NCBI RefSeq assembly: GCF_900156155.1
Contig: NZ_FTMD01000004.1
Location: 248,001-312,000, forward strand
Reading direction: 5' to 3'
Source of the DNA: Aromatoleum tolulyticum
GTDB taxonomy: Bacteria > Pseudomonadota > Gammaproteobacteria > Burkholderiales > Rhodocyclaceae
DNA length: 64,000 nucleotides
In this document: in pieces, positions 9,796 through 19,015 of the stretch
Numbering within the stretch: the stretch's first letter is position 1
How the letters are laid out: every line of letters starts with the position of its first letter
Program-made: the position numbers and the translations under genes
Notes under the pieces: model-generated
Told to the model about the DNA's origin: nothing
Databases searched by the model: none
Seen by the model: the letters and a program-made list of their open reading frames with translations, nothing else

Positions 9796-11055
9796 TCACG
9801 CCTTGACCTTGAACGAACCCGCGTACTTCTTCGGGTCCTTGCCATCCCACACCACGCCATCGATCAGCTTGTGGCTGCGCATGTCGCTCTTCGGCAGCGG
9901 CACGTTCGCCGCCGTCGCCGCCTGCTTGTAGATGTCGATGCGGTTGATCTGCTTCGCCACAGCGAGGTAATCGACGTCGCGGTCGAGAAGCCCCCAGCGG
10001 CGGTGCTGCGTCAGGAACCACATGCCGTCCGACAGGTAGGGGAAGTTCACCGCGCCGTCGTTGTAGAACTTCATGTAGTTCGGGTCGTCCCAGCTCTTGC
10101 CCAGGCCGTTCGAATAGCGGCCGAGCATGCGCTCGAGGATCACGTCCATGTCGGTATTGACGTAGGACTTCTGCGCCACCGTCTCGGCGGTCGTACGGCG
10201 GTTCGGCAGCGAGGCGTCGATCCAGCGTCCGGCCTCGAGGATCGCCGCCGTCAGCGCGCGCGCCGCGTTCGGATGCTTCGCGACCCAGTCGGCGGTCGTG
10301 CCGAGCACCTTCTCCGGGTGATCGGTCCAGATGTCCTGCGTCGTCACCGCGGTGAAGCCGATCTTGTCCATGATCGCGCGGTTGTTCCACGGCTCGCCGA
10401 CGCAGAAACCGTCCATGTTGCCCACGCGCATGTTCGCGACCATCTGCGGCGGCGGCACGGTGATGACCTTCACGTCCTTCAGCGGATTGATGTCGTGCGC
10501 GGCCAGCCAGTAGTACAGCCACATCGCGTGGGTGCCGGTCGGGAAAGTCTGCGCGAAGGTGTACTCGCCCGGCTTCGCGGTGATCAGCTTCTTCAGCCCG
10601 GCGCCGTCCGTGACGCCCTGCTCCTTGAGCTTGTTCGCGAGCGTGATCGCCTGGCCGTTGTGGTTCAGGTTCATCAGCACCGCCATGTCCTTCTTCGGCC
10701 CGCCGATGCCCAGATGCACGCCATACACGAGGCCGTACAGCACGTGCGCCGCGTCGAGCTCGCCCGACACCAGCTTGTCGCGCACCGAGGCCCAACTCGC
10801 CTCCTTCGTCGGAATGATCTTGATGCCGTATTTCTCGTCGAACTTCTGCACCGCAGCCATCACGACCGACGAGCAATCCGTCAGCGGAATGAAGCCCACG
10901 CGGATTTCCTTCTTCTCGGGAGCGTCCGAACCTGCCGCCCACACGCCGCCGCTCACGCCCAGCCCTGCCGATCCCATCATCGCCGCTCCCGAAAGCGCCA
11001 CCGTGCGCCGCACGAACTCCCGACGCTTCATCCCGTTGTCGTCCAATCCGCTCAT
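9796..11055 (-). CDS. nasF: Nitrate ABC transporter substrate-binding protein, Tat-exported
   Basis: This 419-aa protein belongs to the NrtA/NasF nitrate-binding family. The N-terminus has a twin-arginine signal (MKRREFVRR followed by a hydrophobic stretch to VWAAGS), so it acts in the periplasm. The body begins IRVGFIPLTDCSSVVMA and contains GAGLKKLI, YTFAQTFPTGTHAMWLYYWLA and GFCVGEPWNNRA, all typical of NrtA. I chose the ATG at 11055 (MSGLDDNG) because GGGAG lies 6 bases upstream; an ATG six bases earlier and another at about 11031 are alternatives. It is the first gene of nasFED, behind an ANTAR leader. NasS-type sensors belong to the same family but usually lack an export signal. Confidence 0.93.
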   Translation of the reverse strand: MSGLDDNGMKRREFVRRTVALSGAAMMGSAGLGVSGGVWAAGSDAPEKKEIRVGFIPLTDCSSVVMAAVQKFDEKYGIKIIPTKEASWASVRDKLVSGELDAAHVLYGLVYGVHLGIGGPKKDMAVLMNLNHNGQAITLANKLKEQGVTDGAGLKKLITAKPGEYTFAQTFPTGTHAMWLYYWLAAHDINPLKDVKVITVPPPQMVANMRVGNMDGFCVGEPWNNRAIMDKIGFTAVTTQDIWTDHPEKVLGTTADWVAKHPNAARALTAAILEAGRWIDASLPNRRTTAETVAQKSYVNTDMDVILERMLGRYSNGLGKSWDDPNYMKFYNDGAVNFPYLSDGMWFLTQHRRWGLLDRDVDYLAVAKQINRIDIYKQAATAANVPLPKSDMRSHKLIDGVVWDGKDPKKYAGSFKVKA

Positions 11056-11080
11056 CTTCATCTCCCTGCAGGCCAGAAAA

Positions 11081-11170
11081 ACAAAAACGGCGCACACCGC
11101 CCGCGAAACACGTTCCGCAGGGATGGACGCCGTTGTCCGTAGCTTGCACCAGTCCCTGCATTGGAACCGG
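11081..11170 (-). promoter_or_regulatory. ANTAR-type antitermination leader of nasFED
   Basis: As minus-strand RNA, P1 (11170 to 11149) has arms CCGGTTCC and GGGACTGG (8 bp with two G-U pairs) around the hexaloop AATGCA. P2 (11138 to 11125) has arms GGAC and GTCC around AACGGC. Both loops have A1 and G4. The P2 segment ACGGCG (11133 to 11128) can also pair with CGCCGT (11092 to 11087), giving a terminator followed by a U-rich run to 11081. The organisation is the same as upstream of cobA, and the P2 loop is identical. Read-through should require the ANTAR protein at 11452-12027. Confidence 0.87.
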
Positions 11171-11215
11171 TCAATCCGCTGTCGAACCGCCGTTGATTCG
11201 ACTCAGGACTCGTTT

Positions 11216-11231
11216 AGCAGATGCCATGCCA
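11216..11231 (-). promoter_or_regulatory. Sigma-54 promoter of nasFED
   Basis: Minus strand TGGCATGGCATCTGCT matches TGGCAC-N5-TTGCT with two mismatches and keeps GG-N10-GC. The predicted transcript start near 11205 lies about 35 bases before leader hairpin P1. Confidence 0.75.
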
Positions 11232-11322
11232 GGCACCGCAAACGACGCCAGACACCTTTAGCGACAAGGGTTTCGTTAGCAACGAGGCATGATGGAAGAT
11301 GCGGTGGGAACGCATGGCGCCC

Positions 11323-11366
11323 GCACTATTGCAGTGCACAACGAAGGGTTACTGCACCAATCGTGC
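11323..11366. promoter_or_regulatory. Pair of NtrC binding sites upstream of nasFED
   Basis: GCACTATTGCAGTGC (11323-11337, GCAC-N7-GTGC) and GCACCAATCGTGC (11354-11366, GCAC-N5-GTGC) lie about 95-150 bp upstream of the sigma-54 element, with centres about three helical turns apart. The remaining sequence up to the nasT stop (11451) shows nothing else. Confidence 0.78.
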
Positions 11367-11451
11367 GCGGACCCTTCGGCTTGATTCGGGGAATTTCGCC
11401 CGTTCGGGCGAGGGGCGACGGACAAGCCGCCGGGACTGCGCACAAGCCCTG

Positions 11452-12027
11452 CTACAGCAGGTACTTCGCCATGTCGATGAGATCCTGCGCGACCGCCGCC
11501 ATCGGTTTCGCGCGTTCCATCGCGAGCTTGCGCAGGGCGGCGTAGGCCTCGGCCTCGTCCATCCCGCGCGACTTCATCAGCAAGCCCTTGGCGCGATCGA
11601 TCAGCTTGCGCTCGGAGAGCTTCTTCGTCGCCGCGGCAAGCTCGCTGCGCAGGGCCTGATGCTCCTCGAAACTGGCCACGGCGACGTCGATCACGGGCTT
11701 CAGGCGCCCGGGATCCAGCCCGTCGACCACGTAGGTCGACACGCCCGCCTTCACCGCCGCGCGAATCGTCTCCTCGTCGCCTTCCTGCGCGAAGATGATC
11801 ACCGGACGCGGCATTGCCGCGTTCATCACGGCAAGGTTCTCGAGCGTGTCGCGCGAGGGCGAATCGGTTTCGATCAGGATCACGTCGGGCCGGATCGACT
11901 CGATCTGCGCACTCAGATCCGAAGAGGACGCCAGCACCGCGGCCACCTGGTGACCGGCGAGCGCCAGCCCGGCACAGATTTCGGCCGCCCGGGCACGGGA
12001 TTCATCGATGACGAGTACGCGCAGCAT
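11452..12027 (-). CDS. nasT: ANTAR-domain antitermination response regulator (NasT-like)
   Basis: This 191-aa protein has an N-terminal receiver-like domain (MLRVLVIDESRARAAEI; PDVILIETDSPSRDTLENL near residue 50, with Asp 55 in the phospho-acceptor region) and, from about residue 130, an ANTAR RNA-binding domain (RKLIDRAKGLLMKSRGMDEAEAYAALRKLAM). ANTAR proteins bind paired hexaloop hairpins and prevent termination. Two such leaders, before nasF and cobA, lie downstream in the same direction. The usual partner NasS is not in this window, so how it senses nitrate is open. It is probably transcribed separately from nasFED, because a promoter and leader lie between them. Confidence 0.92.
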   Translation of the reverse strand: MLRVLVIDESRARAAEICAGLALAGHQVAAVLASSSDLSAQIESIRPDVILIETDSPSRDTLENLAVMNAAMPRPVIIFAQEGDEETIRAAVKAGVSTYVVDGLDPGRLKPVIDVAVASFEEHQALRSELAAATKKLSERKLIDRAKGLLMKSRGMDEAEAYAALRKLAMERAKPMAAVAQDLIDMAKYLL

Positions 12028-12145
12028 GGTTAAATCGATGCAAGATTCGCGCCGCCGCGAACCGGAACAAGATTAGTCTAGCTTAGCGGACGGCACGAAA
12101 CGGCTCGTGGGGAACGGCCGGCGGCGCGTCCCCCCAAGACCGCAT

Positions 12146-12952
12146 TCAGCCGCCGCGCTGGCGCCGCGCCTCGAACAGGCAGATTCCGCTGGCGACCGAC
12201 ACGTTGATGCTCTCGACGGTACCGAGCATCGGGATCTTCGCCAGCTCGTCGCAGGTCTCGCGCGTCAATCGGCGCAGCCCCTCGCCTTCGGCGCCCATCA
12301 CCCACGCGACCGGCCCCTTCTGGTCGATCTCGTACAGCGACTTCTCCGCCTCGCCCGCCGCACCGACGACCCACACACCGGCCTCCTGCATCTCGCGCAA
12401 CGCGCGCGCAAGGTTGGTCACCGTGATGTAGGGCACCGAATCGGCCGCACCGCTCGCGACCTTCACCGCGGTCGCGTTGAGCCCCACGGCACGATCCTTC
12501 GGCGCCACCACCGCGTGCGCCCCCGCTGCATCCGCGACGCGCAGGCAGGCGCCGAGGTTGTGCGGATCCTGCACGCCGTCGAGAACCAGGATCAGTGCAT
12601 TCTCTTCCAGCACGTCGAGCACATCGGCGAGCTTGATGTCGCGGCTGCGCGCATCGACACGCGCGATCACGCCCTGGTGCCGGCGCGTGCCGACCATGCC
12701 GTCGAGCCGGTCCGCCTCGGCCTGGATGATGCGCACCTTCTGCGCCTCGGCCAGCTGCTGCACGTCCTTCGAGCGTGCGTCGGTGCGGGAGGACGACAGA
12801 TACAGCTCGAACACCGCCTCCGGGTCGCGACGCAGCTTGCCCAGCACGGCATGGAAGCCGTAGATCAGGCGCGACTCCGTGCGCCCTGCTGCGGGCGCCT
12901 CGGCATGATCCGCCTGCTGCGGGCGGGAACGGTTTGTGGGTTTGTTAGCCAC
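12146..12952 (-). CDS. rlmB: 23S rRNA (guanosine-2'-O-)-methyltransferase RlmB
   Basis: This 268-aa SpoU-family (SPOUT) methylase modifies 23S rRNA Gm2251. Motifs are LIYGFHAVLGKLRRDP at the start of the substrate-binding domain, then LVLDGVQDPHNLGACLR (motif 1), WVMGAEGEGLRRLT (motif 2) and IPMLGTVESINVSVA (motif 3, which forms the knot). It overlaps the end of rnr by 8 bp, the same rnr-rlmB pairing as in E. coli. The first ~25 residues are a polar extension. Confidence 0.95.
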   Translation of the reverse strand: MANKPTNRSRPQQADHAEAPAAGRTESRLIYGFHAVLGKLRRDPEAVFELYLSSSRTDARSKDVQQLAEAQKVRIIQAEADRLDGMVGTRRHQGVIARVDARSRDIKLADVLDVLEENALILVLDGVQDPHNLGACLRVADAAGAHAVVAPKDRAVGLNATAVKVASGAADSVPYITVTNLARALREMQEAGVWVVGAAGEAEKSLYEIDQKGPVAWVMGAEGEGLRRLTRETCDELAKIPMLGTVESINVSVASGICLFEARRQRGG

Positions 12953-15803
12953 GGCGTTTCACTTTCCTCGTAGATGCTGCAGTTTCAGTTTTCGGGGTGG
13001 CCGCCTTCTCCGCCTTCTCCGCCTTGGGAGCCTTCTCCGCCTTGGGAGCCTTCTCCGCCTTGGGAGCCTTCTCCGCCTTCGGCGCAGCCTTCTCCGCCTT
13101 CGGAGCAGCCTTGTCCGTCTTCGGCGCCTTGCTCGTCTTCATCACCGCGGCGGCCTTGGCAGGTTTGCGGGCCGTCGTTTCCGCGGCAGCCTTCTTCGCG
13201 GCCGCAGCCTTGACGGGTGCCGCCGGCTCGGGGCGCTGCGCGGCCTTCGCCGCCGTCTTCGGCGCGTCGGCAAGCTTGGTCGGCTTCTGCGCGACCACCT
13301 CCGCCTTCGCCCTGCCCCGCGCGGGGCCCTTGGCCGGCGCTGCGGGCGCTTCCTCGCGGGTCGCGACGACACCGGCCTCGCGCGTCGTCCGTGCCTTCTT
13401 CACCGGCACTGCGGACACTGCAGGCGCCGCAGCGGGCGCGGCCGTCGTCTTCCGGCCGCCTTTCGCCTTCGGCGCTGCCGCCACCGGAGCGGAGGTCGCG
13501 ACTGCGGCGTCAGGCACGGCCTTCGCTGCAGCGGCCTTGTCCTTCGCCGTCTTCCCAGCCCGTTCGGTCGCGCGCGGCGCGCCTTCGATCAGGCGGAAGT
13601 CGATCTTGGTCGTTTCCAGATCGACCCGCACGACCTGCACCCGCACGCGGTCCGACAAGCGGAAACGCGCACCCGTGCGCTCACCGGCGAGTTCGTGGCG
13701 CGTCTCGTCGAAGTGGAAGTAGTCGCTGCCGAGGTCCGAAATATGGACCAGCCCCTCGATGAAGATGTCGTCGAGGGCGACGAAGAGGCCGAAGGGTACC
13801 ACCGCCGACACGCTGCCGGTGAATTCGGCGCCGACCTTGTCCTGCATGTAGTAGCACTTCAGCCATGCGACCACATCGCGCGTCGCCTCGTCCGCGCGCC
13901 GCTCGGTCGCCGAGCAGTGCAGGCCGATCTCGTCCCAGTCGCCGGCCTCGTAGGTACGGTTCTCGAGCGCCGCCTTGATCGAGCGATGCACCAGCAGGTC
14001 GGGATAGCGCCGGATCGGCGACGTGAAGTGGGTATACGCCTCGTAAGCCAGGCCAAAGTGGCCGACGTTGTCGGGGCTGTACACCGCCTGGCGCAACGAA
14101 CGCAGCATCACCGTCTGCAGCAGTTGCGCGTCCGGGCGGTCCTTCACGGTCTCCAGCAGCTTCGCGTAGTCGCCGGCCTTCGGCTCGTCGCCGCCGCCCA
14201 CGCCCAAGCCGAATTCGGCGAGGAAGCCGCGCAGCTTCTCGAGCTTGCCCGGCGTCGGACCTTCATGCACGCGGTACAGCGCCGGATGCTCGCGCTCCTG
14301 CAGGAACTCCGACGCGCACACGTTGGCCGCGAGCATGCATTCCTCGATCAGGCGGTGCGCATCGTTGCGCACTTCGGCGACGATGCGCTCGATCTTGCCC
14401 TCGGCGTCGAAGATCATGCGCGTCTCGGTCGTCTCGAAGTCGATCGCGCCGCGCTTCGCACGCGCCTTCAGCAACACGCGGAAGAGCTTGTCGAGATTCT
14501 CGAGGTGGGGCAGCAACCCACCCACCACGTCGCGCGCCGCCGCATCCTTGTCGTACAACGCCGCCGCGACCTGCGTGTAGGTCAGGCGCGCATGCGAGAA
14601 CATCACCGCCGGGTAGAAGCGATACGCCTTGATTTCCCCCGTCGGGCCGATGCTCATGTCGCACACCATGCACAGGCGCTCGACCTGCGGATTGAGCGAA
14701 CACAGCCCGTTGCTGAGCTTCTCGGGCAGCATCGGGATCACGCGGCGCGGGAAATACACCGAGTTGCCACGTTCCTGCGCCTCATCGTCGAGCGCGCTGC
14801 CCGGCTGCACGTAATGCGACACGTCCGCGATCGCGACGATCAGGCGATAGCCGCGCCCCTGCCGCTCGCAATACACCGCGTCGTCGAAGTCCTTCGCCGT
14901 TTCGCCGTCTATCGTCACGAGCGGCAGCTTCGTGATGTCCTCGCGGCCGGCCCAATCCTTCTTGCGCACGGACGCCGGCAGCTTGCGCGTCTCCGCCTTC
15001 GCCTCGGGAGAGAACTCGAACGGCAGCTCGTGCTTGCGCAGCGCGATCTCGATCTCCATGCCCGGATCCGCGTAGTTGCCGAGCACCTCGATCACGCGTC
15101 CGATCGGCTGTGCGAACTTGGTCGGCTGTTCGATCAGCTCGACGGTAACGACCTGGCCGGGCAGGGCTTTCTTGCCCCCCGGTGCCACCAGGATGTCCTG
15201 CGCTATGCGCCGGTTTTCCGGCACGACCACCTGCACCCCATGCTCGTTCAGCACGCGGCCGACGACGCGCGTGTTGGCGCGCTCCAGGACCTCCACCACC
15301 TTGCCTTCGGGACGGCCGCGGCGGTCGAGCCCCGTGATGCGGACGATCACGCGGTCGCCGTGCAGCACCTCGCGCATCTCCTTCGGTCCGAGGAACACGT
15401 CGGGCTGACCGTCGTCGCGGATCAGGAAGCCGAAGCCGTCGGCGTGACCCGACACGCGTCCGCGGATCAGGTCCGCCTTGTTCGGCAAAAGATAGGCATC
15501 GCGCCGGTTGCGCAGCAGCTCGCCGTCGCGCTGCATCGCGCGCAGGCGACGCTCGAAGAGTCCCGCTTCGTCGCCGCTCACGTCGAGCGCGGCACACAGT
15601 TCCTGGAAAGTCATCGGCACGCCCTGCTCGGCGAGCGTCTGTTCGACATACTCGCGACTCGGCAGGGGATGCTCGTAGCTGGCCGACTCGCGCTCGTAGA
15701 ACGGATCGGCACGGCGGATGGCGCTGGGTTTGCGGGCGCTGGCAGAAGTTGCCGCCGTGGTCGTTTTCCCTTTTTCTTTTTTCATTTTTTTGCTCGTTGA
15801 CAT
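12945..15803 (-). CDS. rnr: Ribonuclease R with long Lys/Ala-rich tail
   Basis: This 952-aa 3'-5' exoribonuclease of the RNB family degrades structured RNA. It has an N-terminal winged helix, cold-shock domains (SGHADGFGFLIRDDGQPDVFL near residue 115), then the catalytic RNB domain with VTIDGETAKDFDDAVYCE and VAIADVSHYVQPGSALD (about 295-340), and a C-terminal S1 domain (FTGSVSAVVPFGLFVALDDIFIEG). The last ~220 residues are a low-complexity Lys/Ala/Pro tail ending KVKRRG, with repeated EKAPKA units encoded by 18-bp tandem repeats. Basic tails are common in RNase R, but this one is long. The divergent tRNA-Leu promoter overlaps its start codon. Confidence 0.96.
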   Translation of the reverse strand: MSTSKKMKKEKGKTTTAATSASARKPSAIRRADPFYERESASYEHPLPSREYVEQTLAEQGVPMTFQELCAALDVSGDEAGLFERRLRAMQRDGELLRNRRDAYLLPNKADLIRGRVSGHADGFGFLIRDDGQPDVFLGPKEMREVLHGDRVIVRITGLDRRGRPEGKVVEVLERANTRVVGRVLNEHGVQVVVPENRRIAQDILVAPGGKKALPGQVVTVELIEQPTKFAQPIGRVIEVLGNYADPGMEIEIALRKHELPFEFSPEAKAETRKLPASVRKKDWAGREDITKLPLVTIDGETAKDFDDAVYCERQGRGYRLIVAIADVSHYVQPGSALDDEAQERGNSVYFPRRVIPMLPEKLSNGLCSLNPQVERLCMVCDMSIGPTGEIKAYRFYPAVMFSHARLTYTQVAAALYDKDAAARDVVGGLLPHLENLDKLFRVLLKARAKRGAIDFETTETRMIFDAEGKIERIVAEVRNDAHRLIEECMLAANVCASEFLQEREHPALYRVHEGPTPGKLEKLRGFLAEFGLGVGGGDEPKAGDYAKLLETVKDRPDAQLLQTVMLRSLRQAVYSPDNVGHFGLAYEAYTHFTSPIRRYPDLLVHRSIKAALENRTYEAGDWDEIGLHCSATERRADEATRDVVAWLKCYYMQDKVGAEFTGSVSAVVPFGLFVALDDIFIEGLVHISDLGSDYFHFDETRHELAGERTGARFRLSDRVRVQVVRVDLETTKIDFRLIEGAPRATERAGKTAKDKAAAAKAVPDAAVATSAPVAAAPKAKGGRKTTAAPAAAPAVSAVPVKKARTTREAGVVATREEAPAAPAKGPARGRAKAEVVAQKPTKLADAPKTAAKAAQRPEPAAPVKAAAAKKAAAETTARKPAKAAAVMKTSKAPKTDKAAPKAEKAAPKAEKAPKAEKAPKAEKAPKAEKAEKAATPKTETAASTRKVKRRG
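13003..13116 (-). repeat. 18-bp tandem repeats in the 3' end of rnr
   Basis: GCCTTGGGAGCCTTCTCC (plus strand) is repeated three times exactly at 13021-13074 and is flanked by degenerate copies. On the coding strand each unit reads Glu-Lys-Ala-Pro-Lys-Ala. The copies probably arose by slippage, and the tail length may vary between strains. Confidence 0.85.
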
Positions 15804-15824
15804 TCAAAATTTGGCGCTTATAAT
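15797..15824 (+). promoter_or_regulatory. Sigma-70 promoter of the first tRNA-Leu
   Basis: A perfect TTGACA (15797-15802) and a perfect TATAAT (15819-15824), 16 bp apart, lie 11 bp before the tRNA. The -35 box overlaps the start codon of divergent rnr (ATG at 15803 on the minus strand). Confidence 0.85.
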
Positions 15825-15835
15825 GCGCGGCTCTT

Positions 15836-15920
<85 letters not shown>

Positions 15921-15931
15921 GTTCTACAGGA

Positions 15932-15956
15932 AAGCCGACCTAGTGTCGGCTTTTTT
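15932..15956 (+). terminator. Rho-independent terminator after tRNA-Leu copy 1
   Basis: Stem AAGCCGAC / GTCGGCTT with loop CTAGT, followed by a run of six T residues (15951-15956). Confidence 0.88.
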
Positions 15957-16028
15957 GTTGCGCGTGCGGCGGACTTCGCGTCCTCGCTGCGGGCTTGCCC
16001 GGAAGGCTGTGAGGCGTCGCTATTGCGC

Positions 16029-16057
16029 TTGGCCTCTCGCAAAGTTGTCGCTATAAT
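16029..16057 (+). promoter_or_regulatory. Sigma-70 promoter of the second tRNA-Leu
   Basis: TTGGCC (16029-16034), a 17-bp spacer and a perfect TATAAT (16052-16057), 10 bp before the tRNA. The stretch 15957-16028 shows nothing else. Confidence 0.65.
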
Positions 16058-16067
16058 GCACGCTCTT

Positions 16068-16152
<85 letters not shown>

Positions 16153-16160
16153 GATCCAAG

Positions 16161-16194
16161 CAAAAGCCGGTCGAAAGACCGGCTTTTGCTTTTT
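16161..16194 (+). terminator. Rho-independent terminator after tRNA-Leu copy 2
   Basis: 12-bp perfect stem CAAAAGCCGGTC / GACCGGCTTTTG closed by a GAAA tetraloop, then CTTTTTG. The sequence from here to the purA stop (16195-16345) shows nothing recognisable. Confidence 0.9.
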
Positions 16195-16345
16195 GTGCTT
16201 CCCGTTCTGACCGGCCGCAGCCGCAAGCGCTGCCCCCTGCCCCGCCAACGCTGCCCGACACCGCACCCGCCGGAACCGGCGGGTGCGCGGCGCCGGTCGG
16301 TGCCGGCCCCAGGTCGTTCAGCGCTTCCGTACCGGTCAAGCCCGC

Positions 16346-17656
<1,311 letters not shown>

Positions 17657-17661
17657 TTACT

Positions 17662-18825
17662 TCATTCTCCCTGAAGCGCCTCGACCGTCCAGCGGCCGTC
17701 ACGCTCGATCAGTTGCCGGTCGCAACCGGCCTCCTTCCAGCTTCCATCATGTCCCGGCAGGGCCGTCATCACGACCTCGCCCTGCGCGCGCAGTTGCGCC
17801 ACCATTGCCTGCAGCGCCTCGTCCGCGACGGTCGGTGCAAGGATGGCGCCCGGCTCCGTCGCGTCCGGCAGATGCAGGGCCAGCTCGCGCAGGTCGAGAC
17901 TGAAGCCCGTCGCCGGCCTGGCGCGGCCGAATGCCTGACCGATGCGGTCGTAGCGCCCGCCGAGCGCGAGCGCCGCAGGCGAGCCGCTGCCGTAGGCCGC
18001 GAACACCACTCCGTTGTGATAGTGGTAGCCGCGCAGATCGGCAAGGTCGAAACTGATCGGCAAGTCGGCGAGCGCAGCCGCGAGCGTGGCCAGGTCGTCG
18101 AGCGCGGCGCGGATCTCGGGCTCGTCGGGCAGGCAGCGGCGTGCCTCGTCCAGCACCTCGACGCCGCCATACAGGGTCGGCAACGCCAGCAGCGCCGAAC
18201 GCGTCGGCTCGGCGACGTCCGCCAACAGCTCGCGCAGACCCGGCACATCCTTCGCCTGCAGCAGATCGAAGAGCTCTTCCTCGCGCTCGGGCATCATCCC
18301 GGCCCGTGCCGCGAGCACGCGGAACAGCCCGACGTGGCCCAGGTCGATGCGGCTCGCCGGCACTTCCGCGAGTCGCATCACTTCGGAGAGCAGGCGCACG
18401 ATCTCGATATCGGCGTCGATGCCGGCATGTCCGTAGAGCTCGGCGCCGAGTTGCAGCGGCTCGCGCGTCGCGGTGAGCGTCGAGGGCAGCGCATGCAGCA
18501 CGCTGCCGCAGTAGCACAGGCGCGAAACCCCGGTGCGGTTGAGCAGGTGGGCGTCAATACGGGCGACCTGCGGCGTCATGTCGGCACGCACGCCCATCGT
18601 CTTGCCCGACAGCTGGTCGACCAGCTTGAAGGTGCGCAGCCTGAGATCCTGGCCGGCGCCGGTCGTCAGCGACTCGAGATATTCGAGCAGTGGCGGCACC
18701 ACCAGCTGGTAGCCGTGGCTGCGGAAGGCGTCGAGCAGGCGCCGGCGCAGGCGCTCGAGCTTTTCGGCCTCGGACGGCAGCGCGTCCTGGATGTGATCGG
18801 GAAGTACCCAGCGCATGATATTCAA
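17662..18825 (-). CDS. hisZ: ATP phosphoribosyltransferase regulatory subunit
   Basis: This 387-aa protein resembles the catalytic core of histidyl-tRNA synthetase but lacks its anticodon-binding domain, as expected for HisZ. Motifs are [20 protein letters not shown] at the start, [15 protein letters not shown] (motif-2 region, about residue 80) and [24 protein letters not shown] near 290. It acts with the short-form HisG (not in this window) in the first step of histidine synthesis. The true HisRS is at 25837-27156, so this is not a duplicate. It directly abuts the DUF2065 gene. Confidence 0.94.
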   Translation of the reverse strand: MNIMRWVLPDHIQDALPSEAEKLERLRRRLLDAFRSHGYQLVVPPLLEYLESLTTGAGQDLRLRTFKLVDQLSGKTMGVRADMTPQVARIDAHLLNRTGVSRLCYCGSVLHALPSTLTATREPLQLGAELYGHAGIDADIEIVRLLSEVMRLAEVPASRIDLGHVGLFRVLAARAGMMPEREEELFDLLQAKDVPGLRELLADVAEPTRSALLALPTLYGGVEVLDEARRCLPDEPEIRAALDDLATLAAALADLPISFDLADLRGYHYHNGVVFAAYGSGSPAALALGGRYDRIGQAFGRARPATGFSLDLRELALHLPDATEPGAILAPTVADEALQAMVAQLRAQGEVVMTALPGHDGSWKEAGCDRQLIERDGRWTVEALQGE

Positions 18826-19011
18826 TCAAAAAAACACGACCAGCAACACCACGCCGATCAGCATCGAGGTCAGTCCGATGAAACGGATCTGGCCGTCGGC
18901 CATGTGCGCGAGCCGTAAAAAAGTTTCGCGCCAGGCGGCTGGCGCGACAAAGGGCAGGATGCCTTCGATCACCAGCATCAGTGCGAAGGCCATCAGCAGC
19001 TTGTTGCTCAT
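18826..19011 (-). CDS. DUF2065 (YjeT-like) small membrane protein
   Basis: This 61-aa protein has two hydrophobic segments (about residues 5-24 and 43-61) around the polar WRETFLRLAHMADGQIR loop, matching the YjeT/DUF2065 family. In many proteobacteria it is encoded right after hflC and before hisZ/purA, as here (4 bp from hflC). It is an inner-membrane protein of unknown function, perhaps linked to HflKC. Confidence 0.88.
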   Translation of the reverse strand: MSNKLLMAFALMLVIEGILPFVAPAAWRETFLRLAHMADGQIRFIGLTSMLIGVVLLVVFF

Positions 19012-19015
19012 GAGC

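Noticed and set aside
9796-11055. NasF as the NasS nitrate sensor
   Set aside because: It has a twin-arginine export signal and is followed by permease and ATPase genes, so it is the transporter's binding protein.
13003-13116. CRISPR-like array
   Set aside because: The 18-bp units are directly adjacent without spacers and stay in frame in the rnr tail.
12936-15800. A 954-codon plus-strand open frame opposite rnr
   Set aside because: It is the exact antisense of a well-supported RNase R gene, has Arg/His-rich composition typical of GC-rich shadows, and shows no domain.
17662-18825. A second histidyl-tRNA synthetase
   Set aside because: It lacks the anticodon-binding domain and lies next to purA in the hisZ position; the true hisS is at 25837-27156.
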